Positions 36,996-45,359 of a DNA stretch of 64,000 nt are shown here, in pieces; positions within the stretch are counted from its first letter, which is position 1, and each line of letters starts with the position of its first letter. A model generated the notes under the pieces. The model ran no database searches, had not been told where the DNA came from, and worked only from the letters and a program-made list of their open reading frames with translations. The translations under genes and the position numbers were made by a program. Source of the stretch: an uncultured Pelagimonas sp. (GTDB taxonomy: Bacteria > Pseudomonadota > Alphaproteobacteria > Rhodobacterales > Rhodobacteraceae); the NCBI GenBank assembly GCA_947499735.1, contig CANMPP010000001.1, positions 1,612,001 through 1,676,000 on the forward strand, given 5' to 3'.

Positions 36996-37076
36996 TACAA
37001 TACACTAACCACCAATTAGAGCACTCTCTCTAATTCATGTCCCATCTGCAAATTTCCAGAATGGGACATAACTTCA
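36996..37076 (+). promoter_or_regulatory. Two-hairpin leader of FG-GAP gene 2
   Basis: TACAAT (36996-37001), stem-loop 1 ATTAGAG/CTCTAAT (37015-37034, six-base loop), stem-loop 2 ATGTCCCAT/ATGGGACAT (37037-37045 with 37061-37069). The spacing from the -10-like element to stem 1 is 13 bases in both leaders. Differences from the first copy fall on both sides of each stem and keep pairing. Confidence 0.55.
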
Positions 37077-38263
37077 TGCGACATTACATTACATTTTTCG
37101 CAGCAATGGCAGTCGGGCTGGCCGCCAATGCCTTACCCGCCGCGACAGTTGAAACTTTTACGCTAACGGCAGAAGACGGCGCCGAAGGTGACCTCCTTGG
37201 CCAAGCTGTCGATGTCTACGGAACGACAGCAATTGTCGGGGCTGCGGCTGATGACGGTGGCACGGGATCGGCTTATTTGTTTGATACTGAAACCGGGCAA
37301 CAGATCACAAAGCTAGCCATTGATGATGGCCTTGGTTCAACTTACTACGGTGCGGCAGTCGCAATTTCAGAGACAAGAGCAATCGTTGGTTCTTCAAACG
37401 GTGGATTGACATACCTCTTTGACACAAGCACTTTACAACAAATCACAGCACTGACCGAGACAAATGGTAGCTATATCTCTTCTGCTCAATCGATTGATAT
37501 TTATAAAAATATCGCAATAATTGGTACACCATTGGCCAGCGGCACGTCTTCTCAATCCGGGGCAGCTTATCTTTTTGATGTCACAACCGGTGAACAAATT
37601 TCCAAACTTACCGCAGACGATGGGGCATATTTTGACCTCTTCGGTGGTTCAGTTGCGATTTCAGGCGATCTTGCAATCGTGAGCGCACAAGCAGATGACG
37701 ACAATGGCAGCAACAGCGGGTCTGCGTATATCTTTGACATCACAACAGGCCAACAAATCACCAAATTAACCGCCGATGATGGTGCTGCTAACGATTATTT
37801 TGGTACGGACGTCGCAATTTCGGACGGCTACGCAGTTGTTTCTGCCTATGGCACCAATGGAAATATGGGGACAGCCTATATCTTCGACATTGAAACGGGC
37901 GAACAAATCACCAAGTTTTCTACAACCGACGGATCTTATTCTGTGCGAGATGTCATCGTAACAGACACAACTCTCATTGTTAGCGGCGGAAACAGTGTCA
38001 ATTTGTTCGATATTGCAACAGGGGAGCACCTAGAAAAAATCACACATAGTGGCGGCTATTTCGGCTACTCTATCGCGTTATCAGGAACAACTCTGATCGT
38101 CGGAGATCCCTATACTGACTATGGTACAAATAATAGCGGCTCAGCCTATATCTACGACATTTCCAACCTAACAACCGTCGCACCAGTCCCCCTGCCCGCA
38201 GGCACCTGGTTGCTTGGATCCGCATTGGGCCTAGGCGCATTGGCACGGCGTCGTCGCGGCTAA
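37076..38263 (+). CDS. Secreted FG-GAP repeat protein 2, VPLPA-CTERM
   Basis: A 395-aa paralogue of the preceding gene. Signal peptide MRHYITFFAAMAVGLAANA, then about seven FG-GAP-like repeats, more eroded in the middle (YISSAQSIDIYK, SYSVRDVIVTD). It ends APVPLPAGTWLLGSALGLG-RRRRG; the 3' DNA encoding this tail is nearly identical to copy 1. Start at 37076 as for copy 1; the upstream ATG at 37061 lies in the leader hairpin. A tandem duplication. Confidence 0.85.
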   Translation: MRHYITFFAAMAVGLAANALPAATVETFTLTAEDGAEGDLLGQAVDVYGTTAIVGAAADDGGTGSAYLFDTETGQQITKLAIDDGLGSTYYGAAVAISETRAIVGSSNGGLTYLFDTSTLQQITALTETNGSYISSAQSIDIYKNIAIIGTPLASGTSSQSGAAYLFDVTTGEQISKLTADDGAYFDLFGGSVAISGDLAIVSAQADDDNGSNSGSAYIFDITTGQQITKLTADDGAANDYFGTDVAISDGYAVVSAYGTNGNMGTAYIFDIETGEQITKFSTTDGSYSVRDVIVTDTTLIVSGGNSVNLFDIATGEHLEKITHSGGYFGYSIALSGTTLIVGDPYTDYGTNNSGSAYIYDISNLTTVAPVPLPAGTWLLGSALGLGALARRRRG

Positions 38264-38274
38264 GTCAAAACTTT

Positions 38275-38297
38275 AGGTGGCGTTTTCCACGCCACCT
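38275..38297. terminator. Hairpin between FG-GAP gene 2 and mmcB
   Basis: A nine-base-pair perfect stem AGGTGGCGT/ACGCCACCT with a five-base loop. It overlaps the mmcB stop, between convergent genes. Confidence 0.65.
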
Positions 38298-38751
38298 ATA
38301 GCCAACGATCAGGATCTCGATACTCAAGCAGGCGGCGCGCGGCCTGCATTGCGAAACGGTGGGTCAGCACCTTACGGCGGGCGGCGGCCAGCTTATCTTC
38401 ATCCGGCATGCGAATAATCTCGCCTCCATACATATCCGCAATGATCAGGCCTGTTTCCTCTGACAACAGCTCGGTCGGAAAATCGGCATCAACGGCCCAA
38501 AAATACCGGTCACACCATTCCAGGTAGCCATCCCATTTTGTATCTGATGTGAAATCAGCACGACTACTTTTACATTCAATGACCCAGATTTCGCCCTGGG
38601 GACCCAGGGCCATCACATCCACGCGCTTACCGCGTTCCGGCGTAAATTCCTCCAGACAGGAAAAACCATGGCTGTGCATCAAGCGACACACACCCCGCGC
38701 CAATAGCTGACCCGGTTGTAATTTTGGTGCTGAGGCTTGCGTTTCCAACAT
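38296..38751 (-). CDS. mmcB: MmcB family DNA repair protein
   Basis: A 151-aa protein of the MmcB/DUF2161 family, with a nuclease-like core: RVDVMALGPQGEIWVIECKSS shows the D-x(n)-ExK arrangement of PD-(D/E)XK enzymes. KWDGYLEWCDRYFWAVD follows. In Caulobacter, mmcB is a DNA-damage-induced gene. No LexA box was seen in the 90 bases upstream. It is convergent with the FG-GAP gene and its promoter lies next to the candidate 6S RNA. Confidence 0.85.
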   Translation of the reverse strand: MLETQASAPKLQPGQLLARGVCRLMHSHGFSCLEEFTPERGKRVDVMALGPQGEIWVIECKSSRADFTSDTKWDGYLEWCDRYFWAVDADFPTELLSEETGLIIADMYGGEIIRMPDEDKLAAARRKVLTHRFAMQAARRLLEYRDPDRWL

Positions 38752-38807
38752 GCCTCAAAGTGAACAATGAGTGAACATAAATCAAGTATGAAATATCTAC
38801 CCCCCCC

Positions 38808-38836
38808 TTGCCCTACCGGGCCCATAGCCCTATCTA
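38808..38836 (+). promoter_or_regulatory. Sigma-70-type promoter for the candidate 6S RNA
   Basis: TTGCCC, a 17-base spacer, then TATCTA, placing the start near 38842, where the structured RNA begins. Confidence 0.6.
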
Positions 38837-38841
38837 GGCTA

Positions 38842-39007
38842 GTGGCGGATCTGCTCCTCTCGTTCACAATGGGAACATTCCGGTGGCCTTAAGCAAATCC
38901 GAGGGAGCTGGCTCTGTCGTGATCCTGGTCTCGTTACCTGGCGCCCACCTGTATATACAGGTCCTCGGGAATGCGTATCCCCGAACGGTCGCAGCGGTCC
39001 CCGCCAC
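38842..39007 (+). ncRNA. ssrS: Candidate 6S RNA (ssrS)
   Basis: A 166-nt rod with an internal bulge. Closing stem GTGGCGG/CCGCCAC, then CTGC/GCAG, CGTTC/GAACG, GGGA/TCCC, ATTCC/GGAAT; a 17-base unpaired stretch opposite none, then CCGAGG/CCTCGG and an apical ACCTGT/ACAGGT hairpin. 6S RNA mimics an open promoter and binds sigma-70 holoenzyme; length and shape fit. The promoter and the strand choice support the plus strand. I see no close primary-sequence match to E. coli. The 39008-39232 remainder holds nothing I can name. Confidence 0.6.
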
Positions 39008-39232
39008 CCTTCAACAATTTGGGCCTCGAAGGTGAGCCCCGCGGTCAAAGTGAAATACAAATCAATAACTTAAACATCACCTCATCCACGACGCTCTCAC
39101 ATCAAAATTGTTGATGGGGCACAAAATGCCACCAAAGGCCAACGCAGTTTTAATCCAAAACTATGGTGATCCATCTAGAATTCTAATTCTGATACCTTCC
39201 CAGGCAGCACACAACCGCCCGGGAATTTAGCT

Positions 39233-39826
39233 CTACATGCCATGCTGGTTGAAGATATCCACGGCTTCACCATTGGTCATGTTCAGACCATCCGCTTGCG
39301 TCTGGATTGTGTAGCCACGACTAAGCGCATAATCCTCTAAGGCCTCTTCCAGTTCTTCCGCGGACATGTCGCTCCACCCATCAGGTAGGCTGCCCATCGA
39401 ATTCAGGGATGTGAAACCAGAATTTTCGGTGCGGAACGCAACAATACGATCCCCCTGATAAACGACTAAATCAACGGGTTGAGCGCGCTGCTCAGCCAGC
39501 ATCTCTGCCTGCCAAGCCTGTCCTTCTTCGGATTCACGCCAAGCCATCTCTTCCATGGCTCGTTGCGTTTCCGCCCAAGCAGCCAGCATTTCAGGACTGT
39601 CGTTAAGGGTAAACGCTTCGGCTCCGATCATTTCAATGAATTCTTCGGTACCACCAGTTAACCCTAACTCTTCGGCAGGAAGATCACCTTCCACCACAGT
39701 GGCGAAATCCGTGTCGGTGCTTTGCACGTCTTCGCTGGTTTCCGCTACGGTTTCAGCGGCAGCGGCAGGGATAACGGGGGTTTTGATCATGCCCACATAA
39801 GGGGATGTCGAAATAGATCCAATCAT
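39233..39826 (-). CDS. Hypothetical protein, acidic
   Basis: A 197-aa protein of unknown function. It starts MIGSISTSPYVGMIKTPV, with AAAGGAG six bases before the ATG. The first 60 residues are Ala/Thr/Glu-rich and probably disordered. Residues ~75-115 are a charged amphipathic helix (MLAAWAETQRAMEEMAWRE). The end is a helix-turn unit MSAEELEEALEDYALSRGY. No signal peptide, no cysteine. Confidence 0.7.
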   Translation of the reverse strand: MIGSISTSPYVGMIKTPVIPAAAAETVAETSEDVQSTDTDFATVVEGDLPAEELGLTGGTEEFIEMIGAEAFTLNDSPEMLAAWAETQRAMEEMAWRESEEGQAWQAEMLAEQRAQPVDLVVYQGDRIVAFRTENSGFTSLNSMGSLPDGWSDMSAEELEEALEDYALSRGYTIQTQADGLNMTNGEAVDIFNQHGM

Positions 39827-40003
39827 AGGATTCTCCTTTGGATTGATTTTTGATATATCACTAAATAACGTCCCAACATTAAATCTGGATTCCAAAGGTC
39901 AGGGTGCGAACCTTTTCAAATCGCAAATTCGTTTTAGCTTTTAGAAAAATACCCTCTACACATGCTGGTAATCCCCCCTGCAACTGATCGACATCAGACA
40001 TAG

Positions 40004-40036
40004 AAAAACCCCCGATGGCACAACATCGGGGGTTTT
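40004..40036. terminator. Bidirectional Rho-independent terminator
   Basis: Stem AAAACCCCCGATG/CATCGGGGGTTTT with a six-base loop. T tracts exist on both strands. It closes the short Lys-rich gene on the minus strand. Confidence 0.88.
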
Positions 40037-40099
40037 CTAAACGGACGACCCTTGGCTGGTCATAGAGGTCAAAACAAGGGGGCCAAAAATCGCAAACGC

Positions 40100-40198
40100 T
40101 TATAGCGCTTTTTTCAGAGCCTTTTTCGCGTCTTTCAGCTGTGCTGAGCGCTTTTTGACATCTTTTTTCAGAGCTTTGATTTTGGATTTCTTCGCCAT
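40100..40198 (-). CDS. 32-aa lysine-rich small protein
   Basis: A 32-aa basic peptide: MAKKSKIKALKKDVKKRS with a KKALKKAL ending, about 40% Lys. An AAAGGTG precedes the ATG. It is predicted as one amphipathic helix, possibly nucleic-acid-binding or coating. It lies 55 bases downstream of the RHH-like gene and before a strong terminator, so it is likely its operon partner. Unrecognised. Confidence 0.6.
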   Translation of the reverse strand: MAKKSKIKALKKDVKKRSAQLKDAKKALKKAL

Positions 40199-40253
40199 GA
40201 TGGCACCTTTCTTAAGTATTCAGAACGCTCAGCCGTGACAGGTGGGATACGCG

Positions 40254-40430
40254 TCACTCATCGCTATGTTCGGCCAGAAACCCGCGGATGAACCGCCTGA
40301 TTTCACGGGCCGCGCTGGTGTCCAATTCGTCACAAAGCGCCACGAACCGGTCGCGTTCAGATTTTTTAATACGAATAACCAATTGGCTGTCATGATTGGT
40401 TTTTTTCTTCTTTTTTGGTTCGTCAGACAC
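40254..40430 (-). CDS. Ribbon-helix-helix-like small protein, GTG start
   Basis: A 58-aa basic protein with a GTG start and GGAG ten bases before. After MSDEPKKKKKTNHD it has QLVIRIKKSERDRFVAL, a beta strand then helix, then EIRRFIRGFLAEH, the pattern of RHH/Arc-type DNA-binding proteins. It may regulate itself and the downstream Lys-rich gene. It is easily missed because of the GTG start. Confidence 0.7.
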   Translation of the reverse strand: MSDEPKKKKKTNHDSQLVIRIKKSERDRFVALCDELDTSAAREIRRFIRGFLAEHSDE

Positions 40431-40643
40431 GCTGCAAGACTCCAGCTGCGATGGGCGGCGTTATAGCACAAGCACATCCCATGTATATACAAAAAATATA
40501 CGTTTAGCAATTTTTCGCCAAACGTGGTTGCCAATTCCTTAACGCCCACCCTGCAGCTTGGAAAGCTCTGGTCCAAAAACGGGTTGTTTTAGAATGGCAT
40601 TCTATTACCGTTGATGGGGATTTGAGCGCGCAGGGTATTTTGA

Positions 40644-41564
40644 ATGAGGGATTTTCTCTTACAAGTTTGGACGAACATCTGGGATTTTCTGATTGTTCCG
40701 GAACACGCGGGCGCGGCCTCAACAATAATTGCGGCAATAGTTGCGATTGGAGGGCTCCTAGCTTGGCTCTTGGGCATATGGCCGTTCCGAAAACCAATCT
40801 CCTCCCTCACCCCGACTGATCCCGTGCCCAGCGAACCCGTCATCAAAATGACCCTTGCCCAGTTTGAGGCCCGCCTGAAAGAGGAACGGGATAAGATCAC
40901 GGATCAGTTGAAAACCGCCCATGACTCAGATCGTCAGAACCTGTTGACCCAATTGGATGTGGTGACCAAACAACTGGCCGATCCACAGACTGCGCTGGAT
41001 GAGACCATGAAACGCGTTGCGGATCTAGAGGCGCGATTGGAACGCGAGGCAAAAAGATTTGGCGCGGATCGCATCGCGACCGCGAAAGATGCGTTGCAAC
41101 AGTTGGATTATTCCAAGGCAGAGGCGCTGTTTGAAGACATCCGCGCAGATGGCCAAATCGCGGTGCAGGCCACGGCCCACGCAGAATTTGGGTTAGGCGA
41201 AATCGCCGAGGCGCGGGTGGATTGGTTTGTGGCCGCACAACATTACACCCGCGCTGCGGAACTGGATCCGACCTTTGATCATATGAATAAGGCCGCTTGG
41301 CTGCTGGGCGATATTGGTGCCTATGATAAGGCACTGCCATGGGCCGAAAAGGCGCTGCAGGCGGCAAGGGGCACATCTGATGAAGGCGAGGCGCTGAACA
41401 ATCTGGCCCTATTGCTGCGCTGCACAGGACGATATGACGAGGCTGAACCTCTGTTTCGGCAGGCGATTTCTATTCTAGAATTGGCCTTTCCAAATAGTCA
41501 TCCGCATCTAGATCGGATACGGGAAAATTACGCGGTTCTGTTGTCCGAGATGGCGGGCGATTAA
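40644..41564 (+). CDS. Membrane-anchored TPR protein
   Basis: A 306-aa protein. One transmembrane helix (residues ~25-47: ASTIIAAIVAIGGLLAWLLG) then a polar coiled-coil segment (EERDKITDQLKTAHDSDRQN, TMKRVADLEARLEREAKRF), then TPR-like repeats from ~140: ALQQLDYSKAEALFEDIRAD, AKAALELDPTF-type, AYDKALPWAEKALQ, LNNLALLLRCTGRYDEAEPLF. It probably scaffolds a complex at the membrane. Its 3' end overlaps nusB by four bases, convergently. Some related proteins sit in stress operons. Confidence 0.78.
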   Translation: MRDFLLQVWTNIWDFLIVPEHAGAASTIIAAIVAIGGLLAWLLGIWPFRKPISSLTPTDPVPSEPVIKMTLAQFEARLKEERDKITDQLKTAHDSDRQNLLTQLDVVTKQLADPQTALDETMKRVADLEARLEREAKRFGADRIATAKDALQQLDYSKAEALFEDIRADGQIAVQATAHAEFGLGEIAEARVDWFVAAQHYTRAAELDPTFDHMNKAAWLLGDIGAYDKALPWAEKALQAARGTSDEGEALNNLALLLRCTGRYDEAEPLFRQAISILELAFPNSHPHLDRIRENYAVLLSEMAGD

Positions 41565-42034
41565 AACGCCTCTGGTTTGGCCTCGCGTGCCATATGGTCC
41601 AGAACGGCGTTGACGAATTTGGCTTCGCGGCCCTCTGGGTAGAATGCTTTGGCCACGTCCACATATTCCACGATCACCACTTTGGGTGGTGTGTCACATT
41701 CCAGCATTTCGGCACCGGCCACGCGAAACAGGGCACGCAGCACGGAATCGATCCGGTCGATGGGCCATTTCGCGACCAAGGCACGATCTGTCATCTGGTC
41801 AATCTTGGCCTGCCAATTCACAGCCTCTTCCGTCACTTTAGAAAACAGACGGATATCGCCATCGACCAGTTCCACACCATCCTCTTGCGCCGCACCAAAG
41901 CGGAATTTCAGGAATTCCTCGCGCACTTTGTCCACGGTTTGACCCGATTGCTCCATCTGGAACAGCGCCTGCACCGCATAGAGGCGCGAAGCCGATTTCA
42001 TCTGGCGCTTTTCTTCAAGGCTAAGTTTGCTCAT
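41561..42034 (-). CDS. nusB: Transcription antitermination factor NusB
   Basis: A 157-aa all-helical NusB. It binds boxA RNA with NusE (S10) in rRNA antitermination. Signatures: SRLYAVQALFQMEQSG near the N-terminus, RIDSVLRALFRVAGAEML, and the C-terminal VVIVEYVDVAKAFYPEGREAKFVNAVLDHMA. It overlaps the convergent TPR gene by four bases. Confidence 0.95.
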   Translation of the reverse strand: MSKLSLEEKRQMKSASRLYAVQALFQMEQSGQTVDKVREEFLKFRFGAAQEDGVELVDGDIRLFSKVTEEAVNWQAKIDQMTDRALVAKWPIDRIDSVLRALFRVAGAEMLECDTPPKVVIVEYVDVAKAFYPEGREAKFVNAVLDHMAREAKPEAF

Positions 42035-42139
42035 GGGACGTCCTAAAACAGCAGGCGGATGTGGTCGAAGCGTGCCAATAACAGGTTTGTCTGCCCAAGC
42101 GAAGCCCTGATTTCCAACTGCAACGCTGATATGCGCAGA

Positions 42140-42421
42140 TCAGAACAGATCGTCGACCACGTCAAACACTTCTTCCAGGATGCGCAGGCCCATTGGCTTT
42201 TTCTTTTTCTTCTTACGCATGCTGCGATCATTTGGGGCAACCCGTTTGGGTTTAACGGGTTTTGACTTATGCTCGCCCCAACCGCCTTTGGGCAGATGTT
42301 TCAGGTTATGCAGTGCCGCGCCGCAGCTGGAACAGGACAATTCATGTTGTTCCTTACCCTTCAACACCAAAGCGGATTTGGTGCCGCAATAACAACATGT
42401 CGCTATTTTTGTCTGTGCCAT
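42140..42421 (-). CDS. Zinc-ribbon small protein
   Basis: A 93-aa protein with two Cys pairs: CCYCGTKSALVLKG and CSSCGAALHNLKHL, a zinc-ribbon fold. It continues with a very basic KPKRVAPNDRSMRKKKKKK stretch and a short acidic helical tail RILEEVFDVVDDLF. The basic region suggests nucleic-acid contact. Function unknown. Upstream of nusB on the same strand, 105 bases apart. Confidence 0.7.
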   Translation of the reverse strand: MAQTKIATCCYCGTKSALVLKGKEQHELSCSSCGAALHNLKHLPKGGWGEHKSKPVKPKRVAPNDRSMRKKKKKKPMGLRILEEVFDVVDDLF

Positions 42422-42764
42422 AGTCTTTCCCGATCTTCCCCTTGGATATCAGAGATCCGTGCGCAAAATTCAAGAACCCATATGAAATTCATGCATGTCG
42501 CGCGCTAGATTGTGCAGTGCCGCATGTAAGATCCTGCCTACGTTAGCTGCATTCAGACCGTTTCTGACACAATTGCTTTTCCAAATTCTTTCAGAACAGC
42601 AATGGAACGCTTGGAATCTCACATTCTGGGTGGACGCAATCGGACTGGTCCGCTTTGGCACATTCTGGTGTATAAAAGGGGGCGTTTTCCGTTGCATGCC
42701 CGACCCGCGTGAACGGGTCTGCACCGCTGGTCTGCCAAGGGCACTGCAACAGAGGCGCTAACGA
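42422..42764. other. Non-coding interval
   Basis: 343 bases between the zinc-ribbon gene start and the rlmB stop. It holds a perfect hairpin GACCCG/CGGGTC (42702-42719) downstream of rlmB without a T tract. Open frames here have no conserved character and no ribosome site. Confidence 0.45.
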
Positions 42765-43544
42765 CTACCCTTTCGCGGCATATAATGCGACCGCAGCAGC
42801 ATTGGATACGTTCAGTGATCCAAACGCGCCTGCAAAATCAATGCGCACCAAAGCATCAACCGTCTCTTTGGTCTTTTCACGCAACCCCGGCCCTTCTGCC
42901 CCCATAACAAGGGCAATGGGTCGGTCGCGCTTGCCCTCGACCGCCTGTTCGATCGTGTGCTCTGCATCACCATCAAGCCCCAGAACGATGTACCCCATTG
43001 CCTGCAAGGCCATGACCGTATCAGCCAAATTGCGTTCGCGCAGATAAGGTTGACGTTCCAATGCGCCCGAAGCCGTTTTGGCCAAGGCACCTGTTTCTGG
43101 CGCAGAATGATGGCGGACGCCAATCACACCCCGGGCTCCGAAGACCTCGGAGGATCGCAAGATTGCGCCGACATTATGCGGGTCCGTCACGCGATCCAAA
43201 AGAACAAGACGCTGCGGCCCCGGCCCATCAGCCAGTGCGACATCTTCCAAGCCCCCCCAGTTCAGCGGCTTGACCTCTAAAGCGGCCCCCTGATGGACAG
43301 ATTGCGGATCCAGCGGTGCAGCAAATTTGCGAGGTTCGCAGATTTCCGGCTCAATCCCGGCCTTTGCCACACTTTCACCCAAACGGTCCGCCGCATTGCG
43401 GGTCAAAACCAAACGCAATTTTTCCCGATTGGGATTCTCCAGCGCATCACGCACCGCATGCAGACCAAACAGCCACACGGTTTCCGCCGCGCTGGCCTTT
43501 TTTCCGCGTTCTTTTTCGACAACCCATTTTGGTTTCTGTGCCAT
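42765..43544 (-). CDS. rlmB: 23S rRNA (guanosine-2251-2'-O)-methyltransferase
   Basis: A 259-aa SPOUT methyltransferase. N-terminal substrate domain EtvWLFGLHAVRDALENPNR, then the knot: VLLDRVTDPHNVGAILRSSE, IALVMGAEGPGLREKT, and the last motif SLNVSNAAAVALY. TrmH/RlmB family. The start MAQKPKWVVEKERG at 43544 is used; earlier codons are basic-poor and non-family. It faces tRNA-Tyr. The P-L-like knot is complete. Confidence 0.94.
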   Translation of the reverse strand: MAQKPKWVVEKERGKKASAAETVWLFGLHAVRDALENPNREKLRLVLTRNAADRLGESVAKAGIEPEICEPRKFAAPLDPQSVHQGAALEVKPLNWGGLEDVALADGPGPQRLVLLDRVTDPHNVGAILRSSEVFGARGVIGVRHHSAPETGALAKTASGALERQPYLRERNLADTVMALQAMGYIVLGLDGDAEHTIEQAVEGKRDRPIALVMGAEGPGLREKTKETVDALVRIDFAGAFGSLNVSNAAAVALYAAKG

Positions 43545-43711
43545 TGGCCTAACCCTTTTGTATAAGGCGTTTTCTATGCCTGAAACGGCGCGCTTTGCCA
43601 AGGCGCTTAACCACACCGCTGAATTGGCCCCATAAACTTGCAGTTTTGTGGTTGACGCCGCTTTGAGGCGGCTGTAATCACCCGCTCACGCCGATTAGAT
43701 CGGTGTCCGGT

Positions 43712-43795
43712 GGGCGACAGGCCGCAAGGTGTGGCAGGGGACTGTAACTCCCTCGAGGCGACTCACGCCTGGTTCGATTCCAGGGTCGCCCACCA
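43712..43795 (+). tRNA. tRNA-Tyr(GTA)
   Basis: An 84-nt class II tRNA with a long variable arm and encoded CCA. Acceptor GGGCGAC/GTCGCCC, anticodon loop CTGTAAC (GTA), T arm GGTTCGATTCC. Divergent from rlmB. Confidence 0.95.
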
Positions 43796-44027
43796 TTTTT
43801 CTACAGTGATTGTTACCGCTACAGTGTAGAATGTTTTCAAATATATTAGATCCCACAGGATCCCAGAGCGACTAAATCCAAATAGTTATTTCTAAATAAT
43901 GGCCCGCAAGCTTTGGAAATGAAAATGACGTGCCATTTTCATAGCACGCCTTATTCAAATTCAATCAGGTCTCTGACGTCCTGTCGCATAAAGGTGCAAA
44001 GACAGCCTAAATGCGCAGATAGCAGCT

Positions 44028-44375
44028 TTATTGGAACGTCACCGCGCTGACACGGCACACATCGATGCCCAGCTTTACCATTTCTTCTTTATCGCGCATC
44101 TCAGCCTTTAGATCGAAAATGCAGTCATCCGATCCATCATCAAAGTCGATCAAGATTTTCTCACCATTGACCAAGACATCGCCATCAAAGATATCTTCTT
44201 CCCAAGATTGGGTCGTTGCACGGGATCCGTAAAAACGCGCCATGGTTTGGCCGGTTTCGTTTGCAATCATCACGCGTCGATCTGCCTCGCGTCCACCTGC
44301 CGTTGTCGTGTTCGTACAGGCCGAAACCGCCAGCAATAGAGCACAGGCCGCACCAATTCGTTTCATAGGTTTCAT
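44028..44375 (-). CDS. Putative lipoprotein
   Basis: A 115-aa secreted protein with a lipobox: MKPMKRIGAACALLLAVSAC, cleavage before Cys20. The mature part is Thr-rich then ANETGQTMARFYGSR, and ends with a Cys pair (DDCIFDLKAEM and IDVCRVSAVTFQ) that may form a disulphide. Family unknown. A second in-frame ATG three codons in is equally possible as start. Downstream 43796-44027 shows nothing. Confidence 0.7.
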   Translation of the reverse strand: MKPMKRIGAACALLLAVSACTNTTTAGGREADRRVMIANETGQTMARFYGSRATTQSWEEDIFDGDVLVNGEKILIDFDDGSDDCIFDLKAEMRDKEEMVKLGIDVCRVSAVTFQ

Positions 44376-44510
44376 GACATCATCTTTCACATTCCACTCA
44401 TGAACACTCATTCACAAGTGGCGTATAAAATTCAATAGATACCTATAATTTTCAATATCTTATGCCAGCGCACATTTCAGCATCTTCAACACGACAACAC
44501 CGATCCAACA

Positions 44511-45359
44511 TCATTCGTCTTGAAGCGCAACAATTTCGTTTGGGTCATACTCTAGCGCTTTAAGGCCATCCGCGATGGATTGCCCCAGAACCTTGTGATC
44601 ACCAGCGATCTCGGCCAACGGTACCAAAACAAAAGCACGATTGAACATTTCTGGATGTGGCAGGGTCAACAGCTTACTGTCGATTTCCAAATCTTCGGAA
44701 AACAGCAAATCCAGATCTATCGCACGTGGCCCCCAGCGCACGGCTGGCACGCGGCCCAATTCCACTTCTGTTCGCTTGAGCGCTTTTAATAGATCCAGCG
44801 GCGCCAAAGTCGTCCAGCCAGTCAGACATGCGTTCAGGAACCAATCCTGATCCGTATTGCCCCAAGGTTCGGTCTGATAGAAACTGGATACCTGATCAAC
44901 CTCGAACCCCGGCAGCGTGTTCATACGCATCAGCGCGGTGCGCAGATTGGCGATTTTGTCACCCATATTGCTGCCCAAGGAAATGCCAACGCGGTAGCGG
45001 CGTTTGCGATTGATTGTTACGCTCACATGGTCAAATTGGGCTTTCAAAGGCGCCGAAGGTTTGCGCACAGTGACAGACACATGATCCACACGATCGAAGC
45101 GTTCCAAGACAGCCGCACAGATACGATCCCCTAGTGTTTCGATCAACTGATAGGGCCCCGCATCAGACACGTCAGATGCCACGTCACACAGCGCGCCGTA
45201 ACATACTGCCTTGGTATAATCATCTTCAACGGCACATGGTGCGAGGTCGAGATCACATGTGATATCCACATAGAATTTTTGCCCCAGTTCCGTTTCTTGG
45301 GGCAAAACGCCGTGAAATCCGTGCAGACATAGATTTTGAACGCGAACCTGATCTGTCAT
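44511..45359 (-). CDS. folK: FolB-FolK fusion: dihydroneopterin aldolase and HPPK
   Basis: A 282-aa bifunctional folate enzyme. Residues ~1-115 are dihydroneopterin aldolase (LCLHGFHGVLPQETELGQKF, ending YQLIETLGDRICAAVLE), and ~122-280 are 6-hydroxymethyl-dihydropterin pyrophosphokinase (ISLGSNMGDKIANLRTAL; VRWGPRAIDLDLLFSEDL; LPHPEMFNRAFVLVPLAEI). These two consecutive steps precede FolP, which follows upstream with a four-base overlap. A fused polypeptide here keeps substrate channelling plausible. Fusions of this pair occur in some bacteria and eukaryotes. Confidence 0.93.
   Translation of the reverse strand: MTDQVRVQNLCLHGFHGVLPQETELGQKFYVDITCDLDLAPCAVEDDYTKAVCYGALCDVASDVSDAGPYQLIETLGDRICAAVLERFDRVDHVSVTVRKPSAPLKAQFDHVSVTINRKRRYRVGISLGSNMGDKIANLRTALMRMNTLPGFEVDQVSSFYQTEPWGNTDQDWFLNACLTGWTTLAPLDLLKALKRTEVELGRVPAVRWGPRAIDLDLLFSEDLEIDSKLLTLPHPEMFNRAFVLVPLAEIAGDHKVLGQSIADGLKALEYDPNEIVALQDE

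Noticed and set aside
38842-39007. 6S RNA on the minus strand
   Set aside because: The stems pair on either strand, but only the plus strand has a good -35/-10 at the right distance.
42470-42761. Small open frames on both strands before rlmB
   Set aside because: No ribosome site, no conserved character, Cys/Trp/Arg-rich composition like random frames.
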